DNA of 34,424 nt from Rhodoferax sp. (lineage in GTDB: Bacteria > Pseudomonadota > Gammaproteobacteria > Burkholderiales > Burkholderiaceae_C): NCBI GenBank assembly GCA_025351745.1, contig JANXVI010000233.1, positions 1 through 34,424 on the forward strand. Reading direction: 5' to 3'. The notes beneath the pieces were generated by a model. The model saw nothing but the letters and a program-made list of their open reading frames with translations. It ran no database searches and was not told where the DNA came from. This document shows positions 17,767-28,400 of this stretch, one piece after another. Each line of letters opens with the position of its first letter. The first letter of the stretch is position 1. A program made the position numbers and the translations under genes.

Positions 17767-18928
17767 GCTTCAATCTGAAAGTACACCAACCATCTTGGTA
17801 GGGGTGGACTTGGGCGTTCCCAATTTTGATAGCGAGTTGGAAGAATTGGGGTTGCTGGCGCAAACGGCCGGCATGGCACCCGTCGCACGCGTTACGTGCA
17901 AACGCAGGGCACCGGATGCCGCTCTCTTTATCGGTTCTGGCAAGGCGGACGAAATCAAATTGCTGGCGACCCAGTTGGGCGCGAAAGAGGTGCTGTTCGA
18001 CCAATCCTTGAGCCCAGGACAGCAGCGCAATCTGGAGCGCCATCTGGAACTCCCAGTCAATGACCGCACCTTCCTCATTTTGGAAATTTTTGCCCAGCGC
18101 GCACGCAGCCACGAGGGAAAATTGCAGGTCGAACTGGCACGACTGCAATACCTGAGCACGCGCCTGGTGCGGCGCTGGTCCCACTTGGAGCGCCAGAGCG
18201 GTGGTATCGGTATGCGCGGCGGCCCGGGTGAAGCCCAGATTGAGCTGGATCGGCGCATGATTGGCGAGACGATCAAGCGCACCAAAGAGCGCTTGGCTAA
18301 GGTCAAAAAGCAACGCCAAACACAAAGGCGTCAACGGGAGCGCCGCGATGCTTTCAATATTTCATTGATCGGCTATACCAATGCGGGCAAGTCCACACTG
18401 TTCAATGCGTTGGTGAAGGCCAAAGCCTATGCAGCGGACCAACTCTTTGCGACGTTGGATACGACGACCCGCCAGCTCTATTTAGGTGAAGCGCAGCGAT
18501 CGGTTTCCTTGTCTGACACCGTTGGGTTTATCCGCGACTTGCCCCACGGACTGGTAGATGCATTCCAGGCCACCCTGCAAGAAGCAATTGATGCGGACTT
18601 GCTCTTGCACGTTGTCGATGCCGCCAATCCCGATTTTGCCGAGCAGATCAAACAAGTTCAAATGGTATTGAAGGAAATCGGAGCAGATGGAATTCCGCAG
18701 CTTCTGATTTTCAACAAAATCGACATGCTGGATGCCGACCAGCAGCCGCTTAAACAGGAAGACGAATTTGAAATCGATGGCGTGCAGACGCCGCGTATTT
18801 TTGTCAGTGCCAGAGATGCAACCGGGCTTCCGGCACTGCGCAGTCGGTTGGCGGGCATTGCGCGCCATACCCAGACTGAAGAAAAGCCTGAAGATCTTTC
18901 CCCCGTAAACCCTGGGGACGATCGCTGA
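17756..18928 (+). CDS. hflX: Ribosome-associated GTPase HflX
   Basis: This 390-residue protein has the glycine-rich N-terminal HflX domain (VARVTCKRRAPDAALFIGSGK, then RGGPGEAQIELDRR), a basic helical linker (175-198) and a GTPase domain with GYTNAGKST (206-214), DTVGFI and NKID. HflX splits stalled or damaged 70S ribosomes, for example after heat stress. No ATG is available before the conserved region, so TTG at 17756 is the most likely start; it has no clear ribosome site. Position between hfq and hflK is the classical hfl locus. A terminator-like hairpin precedes it, so expression may be limited. Confidence 0.94.
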   Translation: MIAALQSESTPTILVGVDLGVPNFDSELEELGLLAQTAGMAPVARVTCKRRAPDAALFIGSGKADEIKLLATQLGAKEVLFDQSLSPGQQRNLERHLELPVNDRTFLILEIFAQRARSHEGKLQVELARLQYLSTRLVRRWSHLERQSGGIGMRGGPGEAQIELDRRMIGETIKRTKERLAKVKKQRQTQRRQRERRDAFNISLIGYTNAGKSTLFNALVKAKAYAADQLFATLDTTTRQLYLGEAQRSVSLSDTVGFIRDLPHGLVDAFQATLQEAIDADLLLHVVDAANPDFAEQIKQVQMVLKEIGADGIPQLLIFNKIDMLDADQQPLKQEDEFEIDGVQTPRIFVSARDATGLPALRSRLAGIARHTQTEEKPEDLSPVNPGDDR

Positions 18929-18952
18929 GTAGGCACAATCCGAGACAGATCC

Positions 18953-20362
18953 ATGAAAAACGACGAAATGAAACCTACTGTTCGTAATTTTGCTTTCAAC
19001 ACCATCTCAGTGCCGCTATGGGCCCAGAAAATGTTCAATCTGAATGACTCCCGATGGGGGCGCGGCGATGACAAGCCAGCTGAAAACGGAAAGCCAGAAG
19101 GCACCCCACCGCCCGCCCCGGACAATGAGCCACCCAAGCCACCCCAGGAAAATGGCTCATCGCCCAATGGGCGCAAGAACAATACGCCGGCTGGCGGCCC
19201 GCCCGATCTGGACGAGTTGTGGAAGGATTTCAATCGCAAACTAGGTGGATTGTTTGGTGGCAAACCGTCGCAACCACCGCGTGGCGGGGCAGGGGGTGGC
19301 TTTCAACCCGACATGAAGAACGCCGGCATAGGCGCTGGGCTGATTGTGGCGGTGCTGGCAATTATCTGGCTGGGCACCGGTATCTTCATTGTTCAAGAGG
19401 GGCAACAAGCCGTTATCACGCAGTTTGGAAAATACAAAGGCACGGTTAACGCGGGCTTCAATTGGCGTTTGCCATACCCCATACAGAGCCATGAACTGGT
19501 GTTTGTGACGCAGATTCGTTCGGTTGATGTGGGACGCGATAACGTACTCAAAGCTACCGGCTTGCGAGAGTCGGCTATGTTGACACAGGATGAAAACATC
19601 CTTGACATCAAGTTTGCAGTGCAGTACCGGTTGAACGACGCGCGTGCGTTTTTGTTCGAAAGCAAGAATCCGGCGGAAGCTGTCGTACAGGCTGCCGAAA
19701 CTTCGGTGCGCGAGGTCTTGGGCAAGATGAAGATGGACGCAGCCTTGTCCGATGAACGCGACCAGATTGCGCCCCGTGTGCGTGCCATGATGCAGGCAAT
19801 TTTGGACCGTTACAAAGTGGGTGTTGAAGTGGTCGGCATCAACCTGCAGTCCGGTGGCGTGCGTCCGCCGGAGCAGGTCCAGGCATCATTCGACGACGTG
19901 CTCAAGGCCGGCCAAGAACGCGAAAAGGCGAAGAACGAGGCGCAAGCGTATGCCAATGATGTTGTTCCACGCGCCGTAGGCTCAGCTTCTCGGTTGAAAG
20001 AGGAAGCGGAGGCTTACAAGGCCAGTGTGGTGGCGCAGGCCCAGGGCGATGCGCAGCGTTTCCGGTCCGTTTTTGCCGAGTACCAAAAAGCCCCTCAGGT
20101 CACCCGGGACCGTATGTACCTTGATGCCATGCAACAAATCTATAGCAAAGTGACCAAGGTACTGGTGGACTCCAAACAAGGCTCCAATCTCTTGTATTTG
20201 CCGTTGGACAAAATCATGCAGATGAGCGGTGCAGCCAACGACCCAGGGGCTGCCGCATCGACGACCTCAGTTCCGCCCGTTCACGTGACGCCTCCCGCGG
20301 CAGCAGGGAACGATGTGCGCAACCGTGACGCTGGCCGTACACGTGACCGCGAATCCCGCTAG
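18953..20362 (+). CDS. hflK: FtsH protease modulator subunit HflK
   Basis: This 469-residue membrane protein has a Pro/Gly/Asn-rich cytoplasmic N-terminus (about 30-120), a single membrane span (about 125-147) and a periplasmic SPFH/band-7 domain with VQEGQQAVITQFGKYKGTVNAGFNWRLPYP, followed by a long helical region and a Pro/Ala-rich tail. HflK and HflC build a large cage around FtsH and control its access to substrates. The ATG at 18953 is given; an internal ATG at 19031 (MFNLNDSRWGRGDD) is a strong alternative, because the conserved sequence begins there. hflC follows after nine bases. Confidence 0.94.
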   Translation: MKNDEMKPTVRNFAFNTISVPLWAQKMFNLNDSRWGRGDDKPAENGKPEGTPPPAPDNEPPKPPQENGSSPNGRKNNTPAGGPPDLDELWKDFNRKLGGLFGGKPSQPPRGGAGGGFQPDMKNAGIGAGLIVAVLAIIWLGTGIFIVQEGQQAVITQFGKYKGTVNAGFNWRLPYPIQSHELVFVTQIRSVDVGRDNVLKATGLRESAMLTQDENILDIKFAVQYRLNDARAFLFESKNPAEAVVQAAETSVREVLGKMKMDAALSDERDQIAPRVRAMMQAILDRYKVGVEVVGINLQSGGVRPPEQVQASFDDVLKAGQEREKAKNEAQAYANDVVPRAVGSASRLKEEAEAYKASVVAQAQGDAQRFRSVFAEYQKAPQVTRDRMYLDAMQQIYSKVTKVLVDSKQGSNLLYLPLDKIMQMSGAANDPGAAASTTSVPPVHVTPPAAAGNDVRNRDAGRTRDRESR

Positions 20363-20371
20363 GAGCTACCC

Positions 20372-21274
20372 ATGAATCGCATAGGATTGATTTTTTCTTC
20401 GGTGCTGGTGCTGATTGCACTGGCGAGTTCTACATTGTTTGTTGTCGACCAACGCCAGTTTGGTGTGGTCTACGCTTTGGGGCAGATCAAAGATGTGATC
20501 ACCGAGCCCGGTTTGAATTTCAAGCTTCCACCACCATTCCAGAACGTGTCATATCTTGACAAACGTCTGTTGACGCTGGACAGCTCCGATACCGAGCCGA
20601 TGCTGACTGCTGAGAAGCAGCGCGTCGTGATTGACTGGTATGTGCGCTGGCGCATATCCGAGCCCACAGAGTACATCCGCAACGTTGGTTTGAACGAAGG
20701 CGCCGGCACTGTCCAATTGAACCGCGTGGTCCGCAACGCTTTCCAGGAAGAAGTGAACAAGCGTACTGTCAAGGAGTTGTTGTCGTTGAAGCGCGAAGAT
20801 TTGATGTCTGACGTCAAGGCCGAAGTGCTTGCCAAGGTAAAGGGTGCAAAGCCCTGGGGCATTGACGTAGTGGACGTGCGCATCACCCGCGTCGACTATG
20901 TGGAAGCCATCACCGAATCGGTCTACCGCCGCATGGAAGCCGAGCGTAAGCGGGTAGCCAACGAATTGCGTTCTACTGGCGCGGCAGAAGGTGAGAAGAT
21001 CCGCGCCGATGCGGATCGCCAACGCGAAGTCACCATTGCCAACGCCTACCGCGATGCGCAAAAGACAAAAGGCGAGGGCGATGCCGAGGCTGCGCGCATC
21101 TATGCCGAAGCTTTTGGCAAAGATCCGCAATTTGCACAGTTCTACCGCAGCTTGGACGCCTACAAAGCCACCTTTGCCAACAAAAGCGATGTCATGGTGC
21201 TGGACCCCTCGTCTTCCGAATTCTTCAAGGTATTCCGTGGAGGCGTAGCGCCAGCCACCGGTGGCAAGAAGTAA
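20372..21274 (+). CDS. hflC: FtsH protease modulator subunit HflC
   Basis: The 300-residue partner of HflK has an N-terminal membrane anchor (about residues 5-24) and an SPFH domain (VVDQRQFGVVYALGQIKDVITEPGLNFKLPPPFQ) followed by the coiled-coil RMEAERKRVANELRSTGAAEGEKIRADADRQ region typical of this family. AGGAG lies six bases before the ATG, one of the best ribosome sites in the window. Immediate succession to hflK and the downstream DUF2065 gene are the conserved order. Length is slightly below E. coli HflC, which has a longer insertion. Confidence 0.96.
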   Translation: MNRIGLIFSSVLVLIALASSTLFVVDQRQFGVVYALGQIKDVITEPGLNFKLPPPFQNVSYLDKRLLTLDSSDTEPMLTAEKQRVVIDWYVRWRISEPTEYIRNVGLNEGAGTVQLNRVVRNAFQEEVNKRTVKELLSLKREDLMSDVKAEVLAKVKGAKPWGIDVVDVRITRVDYVEAITESVYRRMEAERKRVANELRSTGAAEGEKIRADADRQREVTIANAYRDAQKTKGEGDAEAARIYAEAFGKDPQFAQFYRSLDAYKATFANKSDVMVLDPSSSEFFKVFRGGVAPATGGKK

Positions 21275-21276
21275 GG

Positions 21277-21468
21277 GTGAACAGCGACACCATCTGGTTG
21301 GCCATCGCCCTGGTGCTGGTCATCGAAGGCTTTTTTCCTTTGGTGTCACCCGCCGGATGGCGCAAGATGTTTGCCCAATTGCTGTCGCTCAATGATGGGC
21401 AGATACGCTTTTTCGCCGTATGCAGTATCTTGGGTGGTTTGCTGTTGATTTGGCTGATAGGGGTCTGA
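21277..21468 (+). CDS. DUF2065 small inner-membrane protein (YjeT-like)
   Basis: This 63-residue protein has two hydrophobic helices (about 5-25 and 43-61) joined by a short polar segment containing SPAGWRKMFAQLLSLNDGQIR, the DUF2065/YjeT pattern. The start is GTG, two bases after the hflC stop, so it is almost certainly cotranslated with hflC. A gene of this family follows hflC in many proteobacteria, which suggests a link to the HflKC-FtsH complex. The function has not been established as far as I know. Confidence 0.88.
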   Translation: MNSDTIWLAIALVLVIEGFFPLVSPAGWRKMFAQLLSLNDGQIRFFAVCSILGGLLLIWLIGV

Positions 21469-21494
21469 AAACGGGGCTCCAAGCCCGGTAAAAT
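21465..21494 (+). promoter_or_regulatory. Candidate promoter for hisZ-purA
   Basis: CTGAAA (21465-21470) and TAAAAT (21489-21494) are 18 bases apart, and hisZ starts 28 bases after the -10 box. A small GGGCT/AGCCC hairpin (21474-21486) lies in the spacer. The -35 match is modest. Confidence 0.35.
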
Positions 21495-21522
21495 CTGGGT
21501 TTTAATAGCCTCCACTTTTCAC

Positions 21523-24110
<2,588 letters not shown>

Positions 24111-24131
24111 TTTTCTGTGCGACTCTCAAGA

Positions 24132-24187
24132 GAAATTGGGCGCTAGCCCTCGTAAACATTGCGTGAGCAGCTATAAATACAGGAGCA
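24132..24187 (+). repeat. Dispersed ~56-bp repeat, copy 2
   Basis: This intergenic stretch matches copy 1 (379-435) over its whole length without gaps, including an identical 12-base GCTAGCCCTCGT and a near-identical CGTGAGCAGC block. Its right end, AGGAGCA, places AGGAG at the right distance to act as the ribosome site of the next gene. Confidence 0.7.
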
Positions 24188-24191
24188 TCCT

Positions 24192-24716
24192 ATGTTGACA
24201 GAAGACGGCAAACACCTTTACGTGAGCTATGACGAATACCACAACCTGATCGAAAAGCTGGCCATCAAGATCTACCAGTCGGGTTGGGAGTTTGACACCA
24301 TCCTGTGCCTGGCCCGTGGCGGTATGCGCCCGGGTGACATCCTGTCGCGCGTGTTCGACAAGCCGCTGGCCATCATGTCCACCAGCTCTTACCGCGCCGA
24401 GGCCGGCACGCAGCAGGGTAAGCTGGACATTGCCCGCTACATCACGACACCCAAGGGCGAAATTGCCGGGCGCGTGTTGCTGGTGGACGATCTGGCGGAC
24501 TCGGGCCACACGCTGAAGGCTGTTGTGCACCAGCTCAAGCACGACTACGCACCAATCAGCGAATTACGCAGTGCCGTGATCTGGACCAAGGCCATGTCTA
24601 CGTTTGTGCCCGACTACTCTGTGGAGTTTTTGCCCACCAACCCGTGGATCCACCAGCCGTTTGAAGGTTATGACGCCATGCGGCCGGAGCAGTTGATCCA
24701 GAAGTGGAGCGTTTGA
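24192..24716 (+). CDS. Purine-type phosphoribosyltransferase (hypoxanthine/xanthine-like)
   Basis: This 174-residue type I phosphoribosyltransferase has the PRPP-binding signature VLLVDDLADSGHT (95-107) and the LARGGMRPGDIL loop (40-51). The C-terminal SVEFLPTNPWIHQPFE is characteristic of the small XGPRT/Hpt-like group, in which a Trp stacks on the base. It should convert hypoxanthine, xanthine or guanine plus PRPP into the nucleotide. Linkage to purA favours a role in purine salvage; the exact base cannot be read from sequence, so no symbol is given. A good AGGAG precedes the ATG and lies inside repeat copy 2. A structured non-coding stretch follows. Confidence 0.85.
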   Translation: MLTEDGKHLYVSYDEYHNLIEKLAIKIYQSGWEFDTILCLARGGMRPGDILSRVFDKPLAIMSTSSYRAEAGTQQGKLDIARYITTPKGEIAGRVLLVDDLADSGHTLKAVVHQLKHDYAPISELRSAVIWTKAMSTFVPDYSVEFLPTNPWIHQPFEGYDAMRPEQLIQKWSV

Positions 24717-24738
24717 TTTAGTTCGCGCCATGGTGCGC

Positions 24739-24791
24739 AGTGCCGGGGGACCTCAGAGGCGCTTCGCTTGCCAAGTCGGCCCCCCGGCACT
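24739..24791. repeat. Hairpin 1 upstream of metC, with loop complementary to hairpin 2
   Basis: AGTGCCGGGGG (24739-24749) and CCCCCGGCACT (24781-24791) form a perfect 11-bp stem. The loop, 24751-24780, is the reverse complement of 24865-24894 (in hairpin 2) at 29 of 30 positions. A smaller CACCAC/GTGGTG hairpin (24795-24826) follows. CATGGTG at 24729-24735 is matched by CACCATG at 24924-24930, so the outer borders are also inverted copies. Confidence 0.85.
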
Positions 24792-24841
24792 CCACACCAC
24801 GGCGAGCTATGGCATTCCCAGTGGTGGACAGCCACAAAACT

Positions 24842-24918
24842 GCCGCAGAAGGGGTAACGCCAAAGCCGACTTGGCAAGCGATGCGCCTCTGAGGCTTTGG
24901 CGTTACCCCTTTTGCGGC
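24842..24918. repeat. Hairpin 2 upstream of metC, 26-bp stem
   Basis: Arms 24842-24867 and 24893-24918 pair over 26 bp with a single G-T (G-U in RNA) position and leave a 25-base loop (24868-24892). The inner 18 bp of the stem are perfect. The right arm contains CCCCTTTT, so the structure could terminate rightward transcripts. It ends 31 bases before the metC start codon. Its loop and part of the stem base are complementary to the loop of hairpin 1, so either the two stems or one long loop-loop duplex could form. Confidence 0.85.
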
Positions 24919-24949
24919 GCGCCCACCATGCAACGCCACACCCAAAAGA

Positions 24950-26167
24950 ATGGACTTTCAAGTGAATCAACCATCCACAGGCCTCATCCACCACCCCTAC
25001 CAGCCGCCAGAGGGTTTTGAAGCCCCCCAGCCGGGCGTGTTCAAGGCATCTACCGTGTTTTTCCCCACCGTGGCCGCCATGCGTAGCCGGGAGTGGCAGG
25101 ACAAATCGGCGTACACGTATGGCTTGCATGGAACACCCACCAGCTATGCGCTGGAAGAGCGCCTGTGCACCCTGGAAGGCGGGCACCAGTGTTTACTGCT
25201 ACCCAGCGGGCTGGCAGCATTGGCGCTGGTGGCTACGTCCCTACTCAAGAGTGGCGACGAAGTGCTTTTGCCAGACAACGCCTATGGTCCGAACAAGTCT
25301 TTGGTCGAAGGCGAGCTATTGGGTTGGGGCATCACCCACCAGTACTACGACCCGCTTGACCCGCAAGATCTGGAGGCGCAAATTTCAAGCCGTACCAAGT
25401 TGGTTTGGCTCGAAGCGGCGGGTTCTGTAACTTTGGAATTCCCCAACATTGTCGAGATGGTGCGCATCTGCGAGCGCCGCAAGGTTATGACTGCACTGGA
25501 CAACACCTGGGGCGCCGGGCTGGCATTCCGTCCCTTTGACCTGGTACCAGGCGAGTCACCGGCATTAGCGGTGGATGTGTCAGCCCACGCGCTCACCAAA
25601 TACCCCAGCGGCGGTGGCGATGTGTTGATGGGCAGCTGCATCACGCGCAACCCCGCCTTGCACCGCAAGCTCATGCTCACCCATATGCGCTTTGGGTTCG
25701 GTGTGGGCATGAACGATGTGGAGCTGGTGCTGCGTTCGCTGCCCAGCATTGTGTTGCGATACGCCGCCCACGATACCGCCACGCGTGAGCTTGCCGCATG
25801 GGCGCAAACCCAGCCGGAGTTTGTGCAGGTGTTGCACCCAGCATTGCAGGAGTCTCCGGGGCACGCGCATTGGCTGGCCCTGTGTGGTGACGCCCCGGGT
25901 CGTGCGGCAGGCCTTTTCAGCGTCATCCTGGATGCACGTTTCACACAGGCCCAGACAGACGCGTTCTGCAATGCCTTGAAACTGTTCCGCCTGGGGTACA
26001 GCTGGGGTGGGCCCATCAGCCTGGTTGTACCTTACGAGCTGCAGAGCATGCGCACGGGTTGGCCCACGCATTTGCTGCGCGGCACGTTGGTGCGTTTTGC
26101 GGTGGGTCTGGAAAGCGTGGCGGACCTGCAGGCCGACATTGCCCAAGCCTTGCACGTGTTGCGATAG
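24950..26167 (+). CDS. metC: Cystathionine beta-lyase-like PLP enzyme (MetC family)
   Basis: This 405-residue fold-type I PLP enzyme belongs to the Cys/Met metabolism family. The lysine that binds PLP is in SAHALTKYPSGGGDVLMG (Lys217); DNTW (184-187) supplies the Asp contacting the pyridine nitrogen, and YTYGLHGTPTSYALEERL is the substrate/PLP phosphate region. The likely reaction is cystathionine cleavage to homocysteine, pyruvate and ammonia in methionine synthesis. The PLP motif has KYPSGGGD instead of the commoner KYxGGHSD, a variant I associate with the MetC branch. gamma-Lyases and O-acetylhomoserine sulfhydrylase are less likely. The ATG at 24950 fits the family N-terminus and follows the structured region directly. 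Confidence 0.88.
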   Translation: MDFQVNQPSTGLIHHPYQPPEGFEAPQPGVFKASTVFFPTVAAMRSREWQDKSAYTYGLHGTPTSYALEERLCTLEGGHQCLLLPSGLAALALVATSLLKSGDEVLLPDNAYGPNKSLVEGELLGWGITHQYYDPLDPQDLEAQISSRTKLVWLEAAGSVTLEFPNIVEMVRICERRKVMTALDNTWGAGLAFRPFDLVPGESPALAVDVSAHALTKYPSGGGDVLMGSCITRNPALHRKLMLTHMRFGFGVGMNDVELVLRSLPSIVLRYAAHDTATRELAAWAQTQPEFVQVLHPALQESPGHAHWLALCGDAPGRAAGLFSVILDARFTQAQTDAFCNALKLFRLGYSWGGPISLVVPYELQSMRTGWPTHLLRGTLVRFAVGLESVADLQADIAQALHVLR

Positions 26168-26239
26168 GGCTTGCGGGGCAGCGCTTGTGGGTGTTTACCT
26201 CAGTAGCCAGGCCCACATCGGGCCGTTAGGCTTTGGAGC

Positions 26240-27085
26240 ATGCAATCTTCGCCCGCCACGCCACAGCCCTATGTCCCCCCGCCCTCCGAGGCGCCCCGCA
26301 AAACCATTAATGCGTTGAATTTTCGACAACCTTTTGCGTGGTTGCGAAAAGGGGCCGCCGATCTGATTGCACATCCCGGCATCGCCGCCTTCTACGGCGT
26401 AGCGTTTTGCGTCATGGCCGGGGTGCTGGCTGCAGTTTTTAGGTCCAAGCCGGAATACACCATGTCCATTGCCTCTGGCTGCCTCCTGCTTGGTCCTTTT
26501 TTGGCCATGGGTTTGTACGAAGTCAGCCGCAGGCGGGAGTTGGGTTTGGTGCCGGAACTGGGCGATTCTGTGACCTGTTGGCACCGTCACATTCCCAGCA
26601 TGGCCATGTTGGTCTTGGTACTGATCGTGCTGGAGCTGTTGTGGGGCAGGGCGTCTTTGGTGGTGTTTGCCGTATTTTTCAACACGGGTATGCCGTCCAC
26701 CACGGGCGTTGTGCAAGCCATCTTTAATCCAAAAAACTGGGAATTCGTGCTGGCCTACGGAGTGGTTGGCGGTGCCTTTGCGTTCTTGGTGTTTGCTACA
26801 TCCGTGGTGTCCATCCCCATGATCCTGGACCGCGATACCGATGCAGTGTCGGCGGCCATAACCAGCTTGGAGGTTGTGTTCCAAAACATGGGTGTGATGC
26901 TCTTGTGGGGCGGCTTGCTCACCTTCTTGGTTGTCGTTGGAATGTGGCTGCCGTGGAGCCTGGGCTTGCTGTTGGTCGGACCGCTGTTGGGTCATGCCAG
27001 CTGGCACGCTTACCGCGGCGCGGTGGAGTGGCCCGCTCTACCAGCGGCCGAGTTGGTGACAGAAAAACCCGGCGCTGTGGACTGA
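26240..27085 (+). CDS. DUF2189 integral membrane protein
   Basis: This 281-residue protein has a Pro-rich N-terminal tail, then about six hydrophobic segments (roughly 48-66, 75-95, 120-150, 165-195, 215-235 and 236-255). The segments RQPFAWLRKGAADLIAHPGIAAFYG, LGPFLAMGLYEVSRRRELG and VGPLLGHASWHAYR match the DUF2189 family. Members are inner-membrane proteins of unknown function, often encoded near cytochrome oxidase genes; no such genes are here. The start codon is preceded by GGAG only four bases upstream. It may share a transcript with metC, 72 bases upstream, but nothing in the sequence proves this. Confidence 0.85.
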   Translation: MQSSPATPQPYVPPPSEAPRKTINALNFRQPFAWLRKGAADLIAHPGIAAFYGVAFCVMAGVLAAVFRSKPEYTMSIASGCLLLGPFLAMGLYEVSRRRELGLVPELGDSVTCWHRHIPSMAMLVLVLIVLELLWGRASLVVFAVFFNTGMPSTTGVVQAIFNPKNWEFVLAYGVVGGAFAFLVFATSVVSIPMILDRDTDAVSAAITSLEVVFQNMGVMLLWGGLLTFLVVVGMWLPWSLGLLLVGPLLGHASWHAYRGAVEWPALPAAELVTEKPGAVD

Positions 27086-27088
27086 GTT

Positions 27089-27102
27089 CCACCGCAAGGT
27101 GG
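27089..27102. repeat. GCAA-loop hairpin before the small basic protein gene
   Basis: CCACC and GGTGG pair around a GCAA tetraloop, four bases after the DUF2189 stop. The stem is only 5 bp and no T-run follows, so the role is uncertain. Confidence 0.3.
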
Positions 27103-27132
27103 TAAAGTGCTTGCAACTACAGAAAGTACACC

Positions 27133-27315
27133 TTGGCAACACCCAATTACGGCTACGAGAAGCGTCAAAAAGAACTGGCAAAGAAAAAGAAAAAAGAAGA
27201 AAAGCTGAAAGAGAAGAGTGACCGCAAGGCACACGGACCCGGAGATGACGGCGCTCCAGCCGATGAATCGTCCTCAGACGATGAAAGTCCGGCACCCGGC
27301 CAACAGGCCAGCTAA
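27133..27315 (+). CDS. Small highly charged protein of unknown function
   Basis: This 60-residue protein starts at TTG 27133 and reads MATPNYGYEKRQKELAKKKKK, then a Lys/Glu-rich helix and an acidic Ser/Asp/Pro tail. I recall short proteins beginning this way across Burkholderiales, which supports both the frame and the non-ATG start; the N-terminus would otherwise lack the conserved ATPNYGYEKR segment. No domain is recognisable and the tail is probably disordered. A nucleic-acid or ribosome contact is imaginable from the Lys run, but that is speculation. Its stop codon overlaps the mnmH stop on the other strand by two bases. Confidence 0.7.
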   Translation: MATPNYGYEKRQKELAKKKKKEEKLKEKSDRKAHGPGDDGAPADESSSDDESPAPGQQAS

Positions 27316-28400
27316 GTTTTTATGTCAGCAGGGAGCTGTCTCTCCAATCCCTGCAACATGTGCCGTGCCAGACGGCCCATGGATGCAAGCGACCTGTCCC
27401 CCGGTGTGATCGATTGAGCCTTGGTGTACTGTGAGAAATTACGTTGCATCGACTGAAGGTACACCGGGTCATAGTGCTGTACCAATAGGTCCTGTACCAC
27501 CGGGCTCCAGTTGCCCTTGGCCACTTGGTCCTTCCAACCCTGCACCACAGCTTCACCGCGGAACTCGGCCAACACATCGAGGCGATTGCAAAAGCGCACG
27601 CTGTCTTGGACAAAAAAATCGTACTCTTCGAGCAACAGTGCTACCCGTTCTTCCATAGACAGGCTGAGGTCCCAACAGGGGCTACCGCGCATACGTTCCA
27701 CCAGGGACATGGGCACCGTCACATTGCCTACCTTTTTGCTCTCGCTCTCCACAAAGACCGGGCGCTGCGGATCAAAGCGGCGCAACGTGTCCCAAATCAG
27801 CGTGTCAAAGCGTTTTTGCGTGGGTTGCGGTTGGCCAGGAATAGCGCCAAGCACGGAACTGCGGTGTTGCGCCAAGGCCTCCAGGTCCAACACCTGCGCA
27901 CCCTCTTCTGCCAGGACTTGAAGCAAGCGCGTCTTGCCCGAACCTGTAGTGCCACAGATCACCTGAAAATCCAGTTGAGACACCCGGCGCGCAATGTCCA
28001 GCAGCATAGCCGCCCGGAATGCCTTGTAGCCACCCTCCACCAGTGTCACGCGAAAGCCGATCTGGTCCAGTACGATCGATAAGGCCCCGCTGCGCTTGCC
28101 ACCCCGCCAACAGTAAGCCAGAGGCCTCCATTCACGGTGTTTGTCCACCACATGCTGCTCTATATGCTGGGCAATGTTGCGCGCCGCAATGGCTGCCCCG
28201 CGTTTCTTGGCTTCGAAGGCGTTGACCTGCACATACATCGTGCCGATGGTCTGGCGTTCTTCGTCGTTGAGCGTAGGCCAATTGACGGCACCGGGCAAAT
28301 GGTCGAGTGCAAATTCTGCTTCACTGCGGGCGTCGATGACCGTGTCAAAAGTGTCCAACTGCGCCAGCACCTCGGCGGCGGGCATGACATTGAGGCTCAT
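27312..28400 (-). CDS. mnmH: tRNA 2-selenouridine synthase MnmH (SelU/YbbB)
   Basis: This 362-residue protein has an N-terminal rhodanese domain with the catalytic loop AYCWRGGKRSG (Cys97) and a C-terminal P-loop domain with GTTGSGKT (150-157). MnmH replaces sulfur by selenium at the wobble 2-thiouridine of Lys, Glu and Gln tRNAs, through a geranylated intermediate, using selenophosphate. Its presence implies a selD gene elsewhere in the genome. The ATG at 28400 overlaps the tesA stop by four bases; an upstream in-frame start (28427) would lie inside tesA. The gene runs tail to tail into the small basic protein gene. Confidence 0.93.
   Translation of the reverse strand: MSLNVMPAAEVLAQLDTFDTVIDARSEAEFALDHLPGAVNWPTLNDEERQTIGTMYVQVNAFEAKKRGAAIAARNIAQHIEQHVVDKHREWRPLAYCWRGGKRSGALSIVLDQIGFRVTLVEGGYKAFRAAMLLDIARRVSQLDFQVICGTTGSGKTRLLQVLAEEGAQVLDLEALAQHRSSVLGAIPGQPQPTQKRFDTLIWDTLRRFDPQRPVFVESESKKVGNVTVPMSLVERMRGSPCWDLSLSMEERVALLLEEYDFFVQDSVRFCNRLDVLAEFRGEAVVQGWKDQVAKGNWSPVVQDLLVQHYDPVYLQSMQRNFSQYTKAQSITPGDRSLASMGRLARHMLQGLERQLPADIKT

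Noticed and set aside
24717..24949. SAM or other methionine riboswitch upstream of metC
   Set aside because: The structure is made of simple long inverted repeats, and I recognise none of the conserved junction motifs of known SAM riboswitches.
26176..26206. Possible further copy of the 56-bp repeat before the DUF2189 gene
   Set aside because: Only AGCGCTTGTGG and a nearby CAGTAGC fit, and the spacing is off by one; too little for a call.
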